This document shows, piece by piece, positions 28,578-38,215 of a stretch of 45,307 nucleotides of DNA (the stretch's first letter is position 1; each line of letters begins with the position of its first letter). The position numbers and the translations under genes were made by a program. Location of the stretch: contig NZ_AINS01000027.1 in assembly GCF_000254135.1 (NCBI RefSeq), forward strand, positions 1-45,307. The letters are read 5' to 3'. This DNA is from Campylobacter coli LMG 9860. Its GTDB lineage: Bacteria; Campylobacterota; Campylobacteria; Campylobacterales; Campylobacteraceae. The notes under the pieces are model-generated. The model was not told the origin of the DNA, searched no databases, and worked only from the letters and a program-made list of their open reading frames with translations.

Positions 28578-30274
28578 TTTTCTAACTTTTGTAACAAATC
28601 ATGTGCACTGATAAAACCAGTGATTCTAAGATTTTCTTTGCCTTTTTCAAAAAATATCAAAACCGGTGGGCCAAAAACACCAAATTCTTTCATAATTTCT
28701 AAGTCTTTGTCGCTGTTTTGAGTCAGATCAATTTTGATTAAATGAAAATTTTTGAGTTTTTCTTGAATTCTTTCGTCGCTAAAAGTAAGCTCATCTAAGA
28801 GTTTGCAATTTTCACACCAAGATGCTGTAAAGTTAAACATGATAGGGCGGGTGCTAGTTTTAATCTCTTTTTGAAGAGTGTCAAGATCGTTTATAAAATT
28901 ATAATTTAATTTTGAAGAATTTAAGGGCATATTTGAATTTAAATTCAAAGGATTTAAGAAATTTTTTGCGCCAAAGATTCCGCCTAAAAATATACTTAAA
29001 GAATAAGCCAAAACCAAAATCAATAAGCTTTTTTTAATCTTAGCTACTGCATTAAAAGCTTGTTCAAAAATTCCCATAAATACACTAAAAAATACACCCA
29101 AAATTCCAAAAGCGATCAAAATATATCTTGTTTCAATGATACGAGAAAGTATCCAAATAGCCATAGCTAGCATAACAAAGCCAAAGAAAATTTTTACTTT
29201 TTGCATCCAAGCTCCCGCCTTTAAAAAGCCAAGACCTAAACCAATGAAAAGCAAAGGAATTCCCATGCCAAAGCTCATGATAAAAAGGGCACTAGCTCCT
29301 AAAAGTGCATCGCCTGTGTTGGCTATGTAGATCAAAGCACCGGTTAAAGGAGCAGCTACACAAGGACCTACGATAAGAGCCGATAAAAAGCCCATGATGG
29401 CTATACCTAGCACTCCTTTGCCTTTTTCACTTTTTTTGTGGAGAAAATTTTGAAATTTTAAAGGCAGTTCAAAGCGAAAGCTTTCAAACATTGCCAAAGC
29501 AAGCAATACAAAAATTAGCGCAAAAAAGATCAAAACACTAGGTTTTTGCAAAAGTCCTTGAACGCTTGCTCCTAAAAAACTCGCTATAACTCCGGCAATA
29601 GCATAGGCTAAAGACATAAAAAATACATAAATAAAAGATAAAAAGAAGCTGTGCTTTTTAGAAAATTTTGTTTCGCTTTTAGCTACGATGAGTGAAGATA
29701 ATATAGGAATCATCGGCAAAATGCAAGGAGTAAGTGAAAGTAAAAGTCCATAGCCTAAAAAGCTTAGTAAGATCCAAAAAAGATTATCTGTGGCTAAGAA
29801 ATTTGCAATCATACTTTCTTCGGATTTTGCACTCAAGGTTTTTTGCTTTTCTTTATAAGGGGCTGAAATTTCAAATTTATTATCTTTGTGTTTTAGATCA
29901 AAATACCAAGTTTGAGGATTGTAGCATAAGCCTTGTTCGGAGCAGCCTTGGAATTGGAGTTTGATTTGATTGTTTTGATTTTGTACAAAACGCTCAAGTA
30001 GTAGGTTAGGCAAGGCTAGATTTAAATCTTGATAATACACTTTTTCATTGAGTCTTTGGGTGCTAGGTGGGAGATTGATTAAAGAGCTGATATCGTTTTG
30101 ATTGAGATAGAGTTTAAGTTGATTAGAATAAAGATAAATATCTTTTCCTAATTTGATATCGATTGATACAGCGCTATCATAAGAACTCGATTTTACTTCA
30201 AAGGCTTCATTTAAAGATAAAACAGAGGCAAATAAAAAATAACAAGTGAATAAAAGTGTAAAAATAAAACGCAT
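28574..30274 (-). CDS. dsbD: DsbD, thiol:disulfide interchange protein
   Basis: Carries electrons from cytoplasmic thioredoxin to periplasmic thiols, for example for cytochrome c and disulfide repair. A signal peptide is followed by a periplasmic alpha domain with a Cys pair in GCSEQGLC. A membrane domain of about eight spans has TPCILPM and VGPCVAAPLTG. The C-terminal thioredoxin-like domain carries ASWCENCKLLD. About 566 residues is normal. I choose the ATG at 30272-30274 because AGGA sits five bases before it. An in-frame ATG six bases further upstream (to 30280) has no room for a Shine-Dalgarno. Confidence 0.94.
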   Translation of the reverse strand: MRFIFTLLFTCYFLFASVLSLNEAFEVKSSSYDSAVSIDIKLGKDIYLYSNQLKLYLNQNDISSLINLPPSTQRLNEKVYYQDLNLALPNLLLERFVQNQNNQIKLQFQGCSEQGLCYNPQTWYFDLKHKDNKFEISAPYKEKQKTLSAKSEESMIANFLATDNLFWILLSFLGYGLLLSLTPCILPMIPILSSLIVAKSETKFSKKHSFFLSFIYVFFMSLAYAIAGVIASFLGASVQGLLQKPSVLIFFALIFVLLALAMFESFRFELPLKFQNFLHKKSEKGKGVLGIAIMGFLSALIVGPCVAAPLTGALIYIANTGDALLGASALFIMSFGMGIPLLFIGLGLGFLKAGAWMQKVKIFFGFVMLAMAIWILSRIIETRYILIAFGILGVFFSVFMGIFEQAFNAVAKIKKSLLILVLAYSLSIFLGGIFGAKNFLNPLNLNSNMPLNSSKLNYNFINDLDTLQKEIKTSTRPIMFNFTASWCENCKLLDELTFSDERIQEKLKNFHLIKIDLTQNSDKDLEIMKEFGVFGPPVLIFFEKGKENLRITGFISAHDLLQKLEK

Positions 30275-30317
30275 TGTCATCCTAGGCTTAAATGTAAAAT
30301 TTGTGATTTTAATGTGA

Positions 30318-30323
30318 ATTATA
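30318..30323 (-). promoter_or_regulatory. Candidate -10 box for dsbD-MOSC(-NSS)
   Basis: TATAAT on the minus strand within ACTATAATTC, about 44 bases upstream of the dsbD start, in the dsbD/ppk2 divergent gap. Confidence 0.4.
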
Positions 30324-30368
30324 GTTTGTTATGGTAAATTTGCTTTAAATATTTTATAAAGGTTGCTC

Positions 30369-31250
30369 ATGCAAGAAAAAGTTCCAGCAAAGATTCAAGA
30401 GGAAACAAAAAAGGATGAAATTTATGTTTCTGTTAAAAAGAAAAAAAGCACTATAGAATATGAAAAAGATTTAAAAAATCTACAAATCGAGCTTTTGAAA
30501 TTTCAAAATTATGTAAAAGCAAAGGGTTTAAAAGTGCTTATACTTATAGAAGGACGCGATGCAGCAGGCAAGGGCGGTGCGATAAAGCGTTTGATAGAGT
30601 ATTTAAATCCTAGGGGATGTCGTGTGGTAGCTCTTGAAAAACCTAGCGATGTTGAAAAAACGCAGTGGTATTTTCAACGCTATGTAACGCATTTGCCTTC
30701 TGCGGGTGAGATTGTGATCTTTGATAGATCTTGGTATAACCGCGCAGGAGTAGAGCCTGTAATGGGTTTTTGTACTCCACAGCAACATAAAGACTTTTTA
30801 AGAGAGGTGCCTTTGTTTGAAAATATGATATCAAATAGCAATTTGATGTTTTTTAAATTTTATTTTTCTGTTTCTAAAGAGGAGCAAAAAAAACGCTTTG
30901 AAAAACGCCGCATTGATCCTTTAAAACAATACAAACTTTCTCCTGTGGATCAAAAATCTCAAGAATTATGGGATAAATACACCTTAGCAAAGTATTCCAT
31001 GCTTTTAGCATCCAATACCCCAACCTGTCCATGGACTATCATTTCTTCAGATGATAAGAAAAAAGCAAGGCTTAATTTATTGCGTTTTATATTGTCAAAA
31101 GTGGATTATGCGGATAAAAAAATTGGAGATTTTTCAAAGATTGATCAAGATTTAGTAAGAAGTGGCGAAGAAGAAATTCGTAAAATGGAAGCAAATTTGG
31201 AAAAAATAGACAATAAAAAAGCAGATGAAAAAATAAAGGATTTGGACTAA
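30369..31250 (+). CDS. ppk2: Polyphosphate kinase 2 (PPK2 family)
   Basis: Uses polyphosphate to phosphorylate nucleotides (mostly GDP to GTP in this class), and is linked to stress survival. The P-loop is EGRDAAGKGG, followed by the lid region RGCRVVALEKPS and the Walker B-like IFDRSWYNR. The C-terminus carries the usual WDKYTLAKYSML. About 293 residues with one kinase domain puts it in class I. The ATG at 30369 has AAAGG at six bases. An in-frame TTG at 30363 overlaps that Shine-Dalgarno and is less likely. The M20 gene follows after four bases. Confidence 0.93.
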   Translation: MQEKVPAKIQEETKKDEIYVSVKKKKSTIEYEKDLKNLQIELLKFQNYVKAKGLKVLILIEGRDAAGKGGAIKRLIEYLNPRGCRVVALEKPSDVEKTQWYFQRYVTHLPSAGEIVIFDRSWYNRAGVEPVMGFCTPQQHKDFLREVPLFENMISNSNLMFFKFYFSVSKEEQKKRFEKRRIDPLKQYKLSPVDQKSQELWDKYTLAKYSMLLASNTPTCPWTIISSDDKKKARLNLLRFILSKVDYADKKIGDFSKIDQDLVRSGEEEIRKMEANLEKIDNKKADEKIKDLD

Positions 31251-31254
31251 AACT

Positions 31255-32445
31255 ATGTTAGAACGCGTTAAAAATTTAAGTGATAAATACTATGAAAAAA
31301 TTGTCAATTTAAGACATCAAATTCACATGCACCCTGAACTTGAATTTGAAGAGGAAAATACAGCAAGATTGGTATGTGAAATTTTAGATGAATATGGCAT
31401 TAAGTATGAAAAAAATATAGCTAAAACAGGAATTTTAGCAAGTATAGAAGGAAAAAAACCAAGCACTAAAAAAGCTCAATGCGTGCTTTTAAGAGCGGAT
31501 ATGGATGCTTTGCCTGTGCAAGAGGAAACAAATCTTAGTTATGCTTCAAAAATCAATGGAAAAATGCATGCATGTGGTCACGATGGACATACAGCAGGGC
31601 TTTTAGGAGCGGTTTTGATCTTAAATGAATTAAGAGATGAATTTAGCGGAACGATTAAATTTATGTTTCAACCTGCTGAAGAAGGAAGTGGGGGTGCTAA
31701 GCCTATGATAGAAGCAGGCATACTTGAAAATCCTCATGTGGATGCGGTTTTTGGATGTCATTTGTGGGGACCTTTGCTTGAAAATACTGCTCAAATTGTA
31801 AGCGGTGAGATGATGGCGGGGGTTGATGTTTTTGATCTTGAATTTATAGGGAAAGGCGGACACGGAGCGCACCCTCATACGACTATCGATCCTATAGTAA
31901 TGGCAAGCAAATTTGTCAGTGATGTACAATGTATCATTTCAAGGCGCTTAAGACCTGTGGATGCAGGGGTTATCACCATAGGGAAATTTCATGCAGGGAC
32001 AACCTTTAATGTGATCCCACAAAATGCTATCTTGCAAGGAACGGTGCGTTTTTTAAGTGATGAAAATCAAAAACTTTTACAAAGTTCTATAGAAAATACA
32101 GCCAAAGCCGTTGCTTTAGAATTTGGGGGTGATTTTAAGCTTGATTATAAAAGAGAATATCCTCCTTTAATCAATGATGAAAATGCTGCAAAAATAGCTA
32201 GAAAAGCTTTTGGCAAGGTATTGGGCGAGCAAAATATCATTAGCGTAGCTAAGCCTGATATGGGAGCTGAGGATTTTGCTTTTTTAACGCGTGAAAGAAT
32301 GGGTGCTTATGTTTTTGTAGGTATTTCAAAGGATTTGAAAAATCCTACCCTGCACCATAGTTCTACTTTTTGCTGGGAAGATGAAAATTTAAAAGTCTTA
32401 ATGCAAGGCGATAGTATGATGGCTTTAGAATTTTTAAATTCTTAA
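31255..32445 (+). CDS. M20-family amidohydrolase (N-acyl amino acid hydrolase type)
   Basis: Two-metal hydrolase of the hippurase/IAA-amino-acid hydrolase group. Metal and catalytic regions visible are RADMDALPVQEE, MHACGHDGHTAG, QPAEEGSGGAKPM, FGCHLWGPL, the dimerisation lid near GKGGHGAHPH, and PDMGAEDFAF plus LHHSSTFCW near the end. The 396 residues are typical. It is not the well-known benzoylglycine hydrolase HipO as I remember that sequence, only a relative, so hippurate activity should not be assumed. I recall it as Cj0605. Confidence 0.9.
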   Translation: MLERVKNLSDKYYEKIVNLRHQIHMHPELEFEEENTARLVCEILDEYGIKYEKNIAKTGILASIEGKKPSTKKAQCVLLRADMDALPVQEETNLSYASKINGKMHACGHDGHTAGLLGAVLILNELRDEFSGTIKFMFQPAEEGSGGAKPMIEAGILENPHVDAVFGCHLWGPLLENTAQIVSGEMMAGVDVFDLEFIGKGGHGAHPHTTIDPIVMASKFVSDVQCIISRRLRPVDAGVITIGKFHAGTTFNVIPQNAILQGTVRFLSDENQKLLQSSIENTAKAVALEFGGDFKLDYKREYPPLINDENAAKIARKAFGKVLGEQNIISVAKPDMGAEDFAFLTRERMGAYVFVGISKDLKNPTLHHSSTFCWEDENLKVLMQGDSMMALEFLNS

Positions 32446-32465
32446 AAATATGAATTTAAAAATTC
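32428..32465. terminator. Perfect 14-bp AT-rich inverted repeat at the M20 gene end
   Basis: GAATTTTTAAATTC and GAATTTAAAAATTC are exact reverse complements around a 10-base loop, overlapping the last codons and stop of the amidohydrolase gene. It has almost no GC and no following T-run, so it may be an RNA 3'-end stabiliser or a weak terminator before the macA promoter. Confidence 0.45.
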
Positions 32466-32488
32466 ACAAAAAATTCACTTTGCATAGA

Positions 32489-32494
32489 TATAAT
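32489..32494 (+). promoter_or_regulatory. Candidate -10 box for the macAB-OMF operon
   Basis: TATAAT within TAGATATAATTGCG, 38 bases before the macA ATG, with an AAGG Shine-Dalgarno in between. It is consistent with an independent promoter for the three exporter genes. Confidence 0.5.
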
Positions 32495-32526
32495 TGCGAG
32501 ATTTATTTTTTAATTTAAGGTTTAGA

Positions 32527-33684
32527 ATGAAAAATAGGGTCGTTTTGATTGTGGTGATTTTAGCACTTTTTGGAGTGGGCGCTTATTTCATATTTTTTAA
32601 TGATAATGAAAAAATCACCTATCTTACCCAAAAGGTTAAAAAAATAGATATTTCTCAAACCATAGAAGCAGTGGGGAAGGTTTATGCTAAAGATCAAGTT
32701 GATGTGGGTGCTCAAGTAAGTGGGCAAATCATTAAGCTTTATGTGGATGTGGGTTCGCATGTAAAACAGGGTGATTTGATCGCGCAAATTGATAAAGATA
32801 AACAGCAAAATGATTTAGATATCACAAAAGCGCAGCTTGAAAGTGCCAAGGCTAATTTAGAAAGTAAAAAAGTCGCCCTTGAAATCGCAAGCAAACAATA
32901 CCAAAGAGAACAAAAGCTTTATGCAGCTAAGGCAAGTTCACTTGAAAATTTAGAAATACAAAAAAATAATTATTATTCTTTGAAAGCAAGTGTTGCAGAA
33001 CTTAATGCTCAAGTTATTCAGCTTGAAATTACTCTTAAAAATGCTAAGAAAGATTTAGATTATACTACTATAACAGCACCCATTGATGGGGTTGTAATTA
33101 ACGTAGCTGTTGATGAAGGACAAACTGTAAATGCTAATCAAAACACACCGACAATAGTTCGCATTGCAAATTTAGATGAAATGGAAATAAAAATGGAAAT
33201 AGCAGAAGCAGATGTGAATAAGATAAAAATAGGCACAGAGTTGGAATTTTCCTTACTTAACGATCCGCAAAAAACCTATCGTGCAAGTATAGCGAGTATC
33301 GATCCAGCCGATACTGAAGTAAGTGATTCAAGTTCTAGTTATTCTAGTTCTTCAAGTTCGAGTTCTAATGCTATTTATTATTATGCCAAGTTTTATGTAC
33401 AAAATAAGGATAATTTTTTACGTATTGGCATGAGTATACAAAATGAAATTGTTATTGCAAGTGTTAAAGATGTTATTGCTGTGCCTACTTATGCAATCAA
33501 AAATGATGCAAAAGGGTATTATGTTGAAATTTTGCAAAATCAAAAAGCGGTAAAAAAATATGTAAAATTTGGTATTAAAGATTCTATCAATACTCAAATT
33601 TTAGAAGGTGTTGATGAAAATGAAGAGTTGATAATAAGTTCAAGTGCTGATGGACTTGTACCAGAGATGAAATTGAGATTTTAA
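32527..33684 (+). CDS. macA: MacA-like periplasmic adaptor (membrane fusion protein)
   Basis: Links an inner-membrane MacB ABC pump to an outer membrane channel. A single N-terminal membrane anchor (about 5-23) is followed by a lipoyl-type half ([26 protein letters not shown]), a coiled-coil hairpin (about 95-175), the second lipoyl half ([18 protein letters not shown]), and beta-barrel and membrane-proximal domains. ATG 32527 has AAGG seven bases upstream; an upstream in-frame TTG (32494) lies in the -10 box and is not credible. A Ser-rich stretch near residues 262-277 ([16 protein letters not shown]) interrupts a domain boundary. The stop overlaps macB by one base. Confidence 0.91.
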   Translation: MKNRVVLIVVILALFGVGAYFIFFNDNEKITYLTQKVKKIDISQTIEAVGKVYAKDQVDVGAQVSGQIIKLYVDVGSHVKQGDLIAQIDKDKQQNDLDITKAQLESAKANLESKKVALEIASKQYQREQKLYAAKASSLENLEIQKNNYYSLKASVAELNAQVIQLEITLKNAKKDLDYTTITAPIDGVVINVAVDEGQTVNANQNTPTIVRIANLDEMEIKMEIAEADVNKIKIGTELEFSLLNDPQKTYRASIASIDPADTEVSDSSSSYSSSSSSSSNAIYYYAKFYVQNKDNFLRIGMSIQNEIVIASVKDVIAVPTYAIKNDAKGYYVEILQNQKAVKKYVKFGIKDSINTQILEGVDENEELIISSSADGLVPEMKLRF

Positions 33685-35609
33685 TGCTGTTTTTAAAAAA
33701 TATTTGTAAAAATATAGGCGAGAATGCCATTTTAAAAAATGTAAGTTTAAGTATAGAAAAGGGTGAATTTGTCGCTATCATCGGACAAAGTGGTAGCGGT
33801 AAAACTTCTTTGTTAAATATTATAGGGACCTTGGATATGCCAAGTAGTGGAAGCTACATTTTTGAAAACTATGAAGTTACTAAGCTAAATAGCGACGAAA
33901 AAGCAAGACTAAGGCGTGAAAAAATAGGTTTTGTCTTTCAAAGATATAATCTTTTGAGTTTACTCAGTGCTGATAGAAACGTTTCATTGCCGGCTGTTTA
34001 TGCAGGTAAAAGCATACACGAAAGAAGTCAAAAAGCTAAAGAACTTTTAGAAAATCTCGAACTAGTTCATAAGTTGAATTCCAAACCAAATGAGTTAAGT
34101 GGCGGACAGCAACAACGCGTTTGTATAGCAAGAGCTTTGATGAATGGCGGAGAATTGATACTTGCTGATGAGCCAACAGGAGCTTTAGATAGTAAAAGTG
34201 GAATTATGGTTCTTGAGATTTTGCAAAAATTAAATGCACAAGGGCATACTATTATTCTTGTAACTCACGATCCAAAAATTGCAGCCCAGGCTAAAAGGAT
34301 TATAGAGATTAAAGACGGTGAAATTTTAAGCGATACTAAGGATGGAAATTTCAATCCAAAAATCATCTTAAAAGCGATGCCAAAAGAGAAAAAAACTCTT
34401 ACCTTGCTTAAAAATCAAGCCTTTGAATGTTTAAAAATAGCTTATTCTTCCATACTTGCACACAAACTCCGTTCTATTTTAACTATGCTTGGTATTATAA
34501 TAGGCGTTGCTTCTGTGGTTTGCGTTGTTGCTTTAGGGCTTGGTTCTCAAGCTAAGGTTTTAGAATCTATTGCAGGGCTTGGAACAAATACTATTGAAAT
34601 TTATCCAGGTAGAGGATTTGGAGATTTGCGTTCAGGCAGAACAAGATTAAATTTTAGTGATTTACAGACGCTTAGAACTTTAGAATATTTAGATGCTGTT
34701 GATGCACATTCAAGTACTTCAGGAATTGCAACCTATACAAACATTTCTTTAAGTGCTAGAGCTGAAGGAGTGGGGGTAAATAACTTTGCTATAGAGGGTT
34801 TAAAACTTCAAGTGGGTAGAATTTTAAATAATGAAGATATAGAAACTAATGCTAATGTAGCGGTGCTTGATTTTAATGCTAAGAAAAATCTTTTCCCTCG
34901 CCAAAAGAGTGAAGATGTTTTAGGGCGTGTAGTGATTTTTAATTCTCAACCCTTTAAAATTATAGGAGTTTTACAAAAAGATACAGAAAAACCTATAGAA
35001 GATAATGTAGTGCGCCTTTATATGCCTTATACTACGCTGATGAATAAGCTTACAGGCGATAGAAATTTGCGTGAAATTATAGTAAAAGTAAAGGATGATG
35101 TGAGTTCTACTTTGGCTGAAAATGCTATCATTAGAATTCTAGAAATCAAACGCGGGCAAAGAGATTTTTTCACTTTTAATTCTGATACCTTTAAGCAAGC
35201 TATCACAGCAAATAAACGCACGACTACCATACTTACGGCTTCGGTGGCGGTGATTGCTTTGATTGTTGGGGGTATAGGCGTGATGAATATCATGCTTGTT
35301 TCGGTGAGTGAAAGAACAAGAGAAATAGGAATTCGTATGGCAATAGGTGCTAGAAGAGAAGATATCATGATGCAGTTTTTAATCGAAGCAGTGATGATAT
35401 GTTCTATGGGTGCGATTTTGGGAGTTTTGCTTTCTGTTTTTGTGATTTTTGGTTTTAATACTCTAAGCACTGATTTTCCTATGATTTTAAATGCGTATTC
35501 TGTGCTTTTGGGTTTATTAAGTTCTGTTTTAATTGGGGTTATTTTTGGATTTTTCCCTGCAAGAAATGCAGCCAATTTAAATCCTATTAGCGCCTTATCA
35601 AAGGAATAA
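33684..35609 (+). CDS. macB: MacB-like ABC exporter (ATPase-permease fusion)
   Basis: Mechanotransmission-type ABC transporter that pushes substrates from the periplasm through MacA and an outer membrane channel. The N-terminal ATPase (1-225) has [12 protein letters not shown], signature [15 protein letters not shown] and [13 protein letters not shown] first membrane span lies at about 258-282, a long periplasmic domain follows, and three C-terminal spans include an FtsX-type end ([17 protein letters not shown]). It ends in the MacB signature [17 protein letters not shown]. The 641 residues are standard. In other bacteria substrates are macrolides, toxins or cell-wall intermediates; the substrate here is unknown. 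Confidence 0.93.
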   Translation: MLFLKNICKNIGENAILKNVSLSIEKGEFVAIIGQSGSGKTSLLNIIGTLDMPSSGSYIFENYEVTKLNSDEKARLRREKIGFVFQRYNLLSLLSADRNVSLPAVYAGKSIHERSQKAKELLENLELVHKLNSKPNELSGGQQQRVCIARALMNGGELILADEPTGALDSKSGIMVLEILQKLNAQGHTIILVTHDPKIAAQAKRIIEIKDGEILSDTKDGNFNPKIILKAMPKEKKTLTLLKNQAFECLKIAYSSILAHKLRSILTMLGIIIGVASVVCVVALGLGSQAKVLESIAGLGTNTIEIYPGRGFGDLRSGRTRLNFSDLQTLRTLEYLDAVDAHSSTSGIATYTNISLSARAEGVGVNNFAIEGLKLQVGRILNNEDIETNANVAVLDFNAKKNLFPRQKSEDVLGRVVIFNSQPFKIIGVLQKDTEKPIEDNVVRLYMPYTTLMNKLTGDRNLREIIVKVKDDVSSTLAENAIIRILEIKRGQRDFFTFNSDTFKQAITANKRTTTILTASVAVIALIVGGIGVMNIMLVSVSERTREIGIRMAIGARREDIMMQFLIEAVMICSMGAILGVLLSVFVIFGFNTLSTDFPMILNAYSVLLGLLSSVLIGVIFGFFPARNAANLNPISALSKE

Positions 35610-35610
35610 A

Positions 35611-36975
35611 ATGAAAAATTTATTGAGTATTTTACTGGTATTTTTTTTAAGCGCCTGTGGTGTAAAACTTAGCTTGCCTAAAGAGCCTACAATGAGCGAA
35701 GAGAGCTTTAAAGACTTAAATATCACTTATGATTGGTATAAGGCTTATGATAATGCTAAATTGAATGAATTTTTAAATTTTGTTTTGTTAAATAATAGCG
35801 ATATAAATATAGCTAGAAGCACTTTGCTGACAGCTTTAGCAAGGGCTGATTTGATAGATTATGATTTTTATCCGACTTTAAGTGCAAATTTGGGGCTTAG
35901 TGGAGAAAAGAATTTAAATTCTGGAGCCCAAAGTAAGAAATTTAGCAACGGTTTAAATTTAAGCTATGAGCTTGATATCTATGGAAAGATAAGAGATAGC
36001 TCAAGTGCGAGTGATTTTAGTGCAAAGGCTAGTGCTTATGATCTTGAAAATTTGAAAATCAGTATGATTAATACGGCTTTAAATGGTATTTTTGAACTTG
36101 CTTATTTTAATGATGTGGATAATTTACTTAAAGAGTATCTAGCTAATTTAGAACAAATGAGAGAGCTTTATGCTTATAAATTTGAGCTTGGAAAAATCGA
36201 AGAACTTGATTTGCTTAATATAGAGCAAAATTTATTAAAGGCAAGGCAAGATTTATTACGCAATGAGCAAAATCGCAATTTACTTATAAAAAATTTACAA
36301 GATTTGATAGGAAAGCAAGAGGGCTTTGCGTATATTGATTATTTTAAAGCTTTAACTCTTTCTGATTTTAAGAATTTAAATCCTAATTTTAATATTCCTT
36401 TAGAAGCTCTTGTGTATCGTCCTGATGTGCGCTCTAAACTCAATACCCTTAAATCCGCTTTTAAAGACTATACTTCGGTACAAAAATCAATCTTGCCGAG
36501 CATTTCTCTAAATGGAGCTTTAAATGGCAGTGATGAGCAATTTGATGATAGCTTTAAATTTGAAGTTTTGAGTGGCAATATAAAAATTTCTTTGCCTTTC
36601 CTAGACTATGGTAGAGTAAAGCAAAATATCAAAATTTCACAGTTTAATTACGAGAGTATGCTTGTTGCTTATGAGCAAAGTTTGCAAAGTGCTATGAATG
36701 AATTTGCTTTAAATTATAAAGACTATCAAAGTAACACCATGCTAGTTCAAATTTTAAAAGATACTCGTTTGAAACAAGAGTTGATCACTCAAGCTTATTG
36801 GGAAAAATACAATTTAGGTAAAAGTGAATTAAAAGACTATTTAGATGCTTCTAATGCTTTAAATTCTGCTAAACAAGATCTTTTAGGAGCTAGGTTTAAT
36901 CTTCTTAAAACCATTAATTCTTATTATCAAATCACAGCTTTAAGCTATGATGAAAGAAATTTGGAAATGCCTTAA
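35611..36975 (+). CDS. TolC/NodT-family outer membrane factor lipoprotein
   Basis: Outer membrane channel of the MacAB-type exporter. The signal peptide with lipobox LSAC puts the lipidated residue at Cys16. Two related halves each contain an OMF repeat of long helices and short beta segments (LSYELDIYGKIRDSSSA and ISLPFLDYGRVKQNI regions). The 454 residues match the family. It starts one base after the macB stop. An operon-encoded channel differs from E. coli MacAB, which borrows TolC. Confidence 0.9.
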   Translation: MKNLLSILLVFFLSACGVKLSLPKEPTMSEESFKDLNITYDWYKAYDNAKLNEFLNFVLLNNSDINIARSTLLTALARADLIDYDFYPTLSANLGLSGEKNLNSGAQSKKFSNGLNLSYELDIYGKIRDSSSASDFSAKASAYDLENLKISMINTALNGIFELAYFNDVDNLLKEYLANLEQMRELYAYKFELGKIEELDLLNIEQNLLKARQDLLRNEQNRNLLIKNLQDLIGKQEGFAYIDYFKALTLSDFKNLNPNFNIPLEALVYRPDVRSKLNTLKSAFKDYTSVQKSILPSISLNGALNGSDEQFDDSFKFEVLSGNIKISLPFLDYGRVKQNIKISQFNYESMLVAYEQSLQSAMNEFALNYKDYQSNTMLVQILKDTRLKQELITQAYWEKYNLGKSELKDYLDASNALNSAKQDLLGARFNLLKTINSYYQITALSYDERNLEMP

Positions 36976-36983
36976 TTTGTATC

Positions 36984-37022
36984 GCTTTATCTGCTAAAAT
37001 ATCAAGTAGATAAGGCTTTTTT
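36984..37022 (+). terminator. Terminator of the macAB-OMF operon
   Basis: GCTTTATCT / AGATAAGGC forms a 9-bp stem (one G-U pair) with a 15-base loop, directly followed by six Ts, nine bases after the OMF stop. Upstream on the other strand is the end of the Ape1-like gene. Confidence 0.65.
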
Positions 37023-37045
37023 AATTATATTGATAAAATTAAAAA

Positions 37046-38215
37046 TCAATAATGCACATATTTTTTTAAATCATCAAGCAATTTTTTAGCCATTAATTCA
37101 TAGCCTTTAATGGTTAAATGTACATCTTGCAAAGAGAGTTTTTGCTCTATCCATTTATTTTTTCCACCGCTATCTTGCATGAATTGGTGCATATCAAAAA
37201 GAAGGGTTTTTTCTTCTTTGGCTACCTCATAAAGTGCTTGCCTTATAGCAAAAAAATCAGGAGCTAGGGTGTATTTTTTACCTTGTTTTTTTACCACAGT
37301 AGGAGGAGAAACAAGCATGATAAGGGCGTTTTTATTGTAAGTTTTGAGTGTGTGAATCCAATTTTTTAAATTCTTTTTAAATTTGTTTTTTTCAAAACCT
37401 TTAAAAAGTGCGTCATTAGAACCATAAGCAAGTAAGATTAAATCATTAGATAGGAGTTTTAATTCTTGCTCGCTTACTTTTTTATTCCACGACATCCAAA
37501 GATCGCTTTTTGCCCCATTGATCGCTATGGTATCTAAATAAGCATTATCCTCTTTGCTGGTGATAAAATATCCTCCTAATTGAGCGTTTTTTTGTAAGGC
37601 AGAAATTTGCAAAGGAAAAACAAGTTCGTATTCTTTATATGACCATTTATTGGCTACTGATCTTAGCTCATAGCTTTTGTTTTGAGCGTCTTTAATGCTA
37701 AAGGCATTGGTGTTATTTGGAGCTTTAAAGACAAAACCTACTTTAAAATTTTTCTTGTCTAAATTAGTATCAAGGGTGATTTTTGCACCCTTTTCTTTAG
37801 CCTTAGCTATTATCCCACCTAAAGGAAAATCAATACCTGCGGTGTCTGTATTTCTTGAATTTAAAATTTCATAATCTTTATAAGAATAATCAAGATTTAA
37901 ATTTTGTTGATATTTGGGTTGCAAAGGGTAGGCAAAGCCTATGGAATTTGATTTTATCAAATATCCTCTAATAACACGCGGAAAAAAATCTGCTGCCGTG
38001 TGAGAATCTCCATAAATTCTAATACCTATGTTTTTATGCTCTTTAAGTTTTTGCTCCAAAAGCTTTAAGTCTTTTTTGGAAGCATAATTGCTTAAAGCAC
38101 TTTTGTTTTTGGTTTGGCTTAGAATTTCATCTATGGTATGGTTTGTGTTATTTGCGTATAAATTGATTGAAAATATAAGAATTAATAATATAGCTTTAAA
38201 TTGCTTAATTTGCAT
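37046..38215 (-). CDS. SGNH hydrolase, Ape1-like peptidoglycan O-acetylesterase
   Basis: Likely removes O-acetyl groups from MurNAc so that lytic transglycosylases can act. The signal peptide ends near LYANN. Catalytic blocks are IRIYGDSHTAADF (nucleophile Ser), LLAYGSNDALF (block III), and DVHLTIKGYELM (Asp/His pair), within 389 residues. A segment of about 150 residues between the Ser block and block III resembles the carbohydrate-binding insertion of Neisseria/Campylobacter Ape1. It overlaps the next upstream gene by 11 bases and is last in a patA-patB-ape1-type cluster. Confidence 0.8.
   Translation of the reverse strand: MQIKQFKAILLILIFSINLYANNTNHTIDEILSQTKNKSALSNYASKKDLKLLEQKLKEHKNIGIRIYGDSHTAADFFPRVIRGYLIKSNSIGFAYPLQPKYQQNLNLDYSYKDYEILNSRNTDTAGIDFPLGGIIAKAKEKGAKITLDTNLDKKNFKVGFVFKAPNNTNAFSIKDAQNKSYELRSVANKWSYKEYELVFPLQISALQKNAQLGGYFITSKEDNAYLDTIAINGAKSDLWMSWNKKVSEQELKLLSNDLILLAYGSNDALFKGFEKNKFKKNLKNWIHTLKTYNKNALIMLVSPPTVVKKQGKKYTLAPDFFAIRQALYEVAKEEKTLLFDMHQFMQDSGGKNKWIEQKLSLQDVHLTIKGYELMAKKLLDDLKKYVHY

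Noticed and set aside
31255-32445. M20 gene as hipO (hippurate hydrolase)
   Set aside because: Same family, but the N-terminus and several motif flanks differ from the HipO sequence I remember, and the gene context is different.
33310-33369. Ser-coding repeat as a phase-variable contingency tract
   Set aside because: The units are imperfect and multiples of three, so slippage would change length but not frame; kept only as a structural oddity.
35027-35575. 182-codon minus-strand frame inside macB
   Set aside because: It is antisense to the conserved FtsX-type end of MacB and has the residue bias of a shadow frame.
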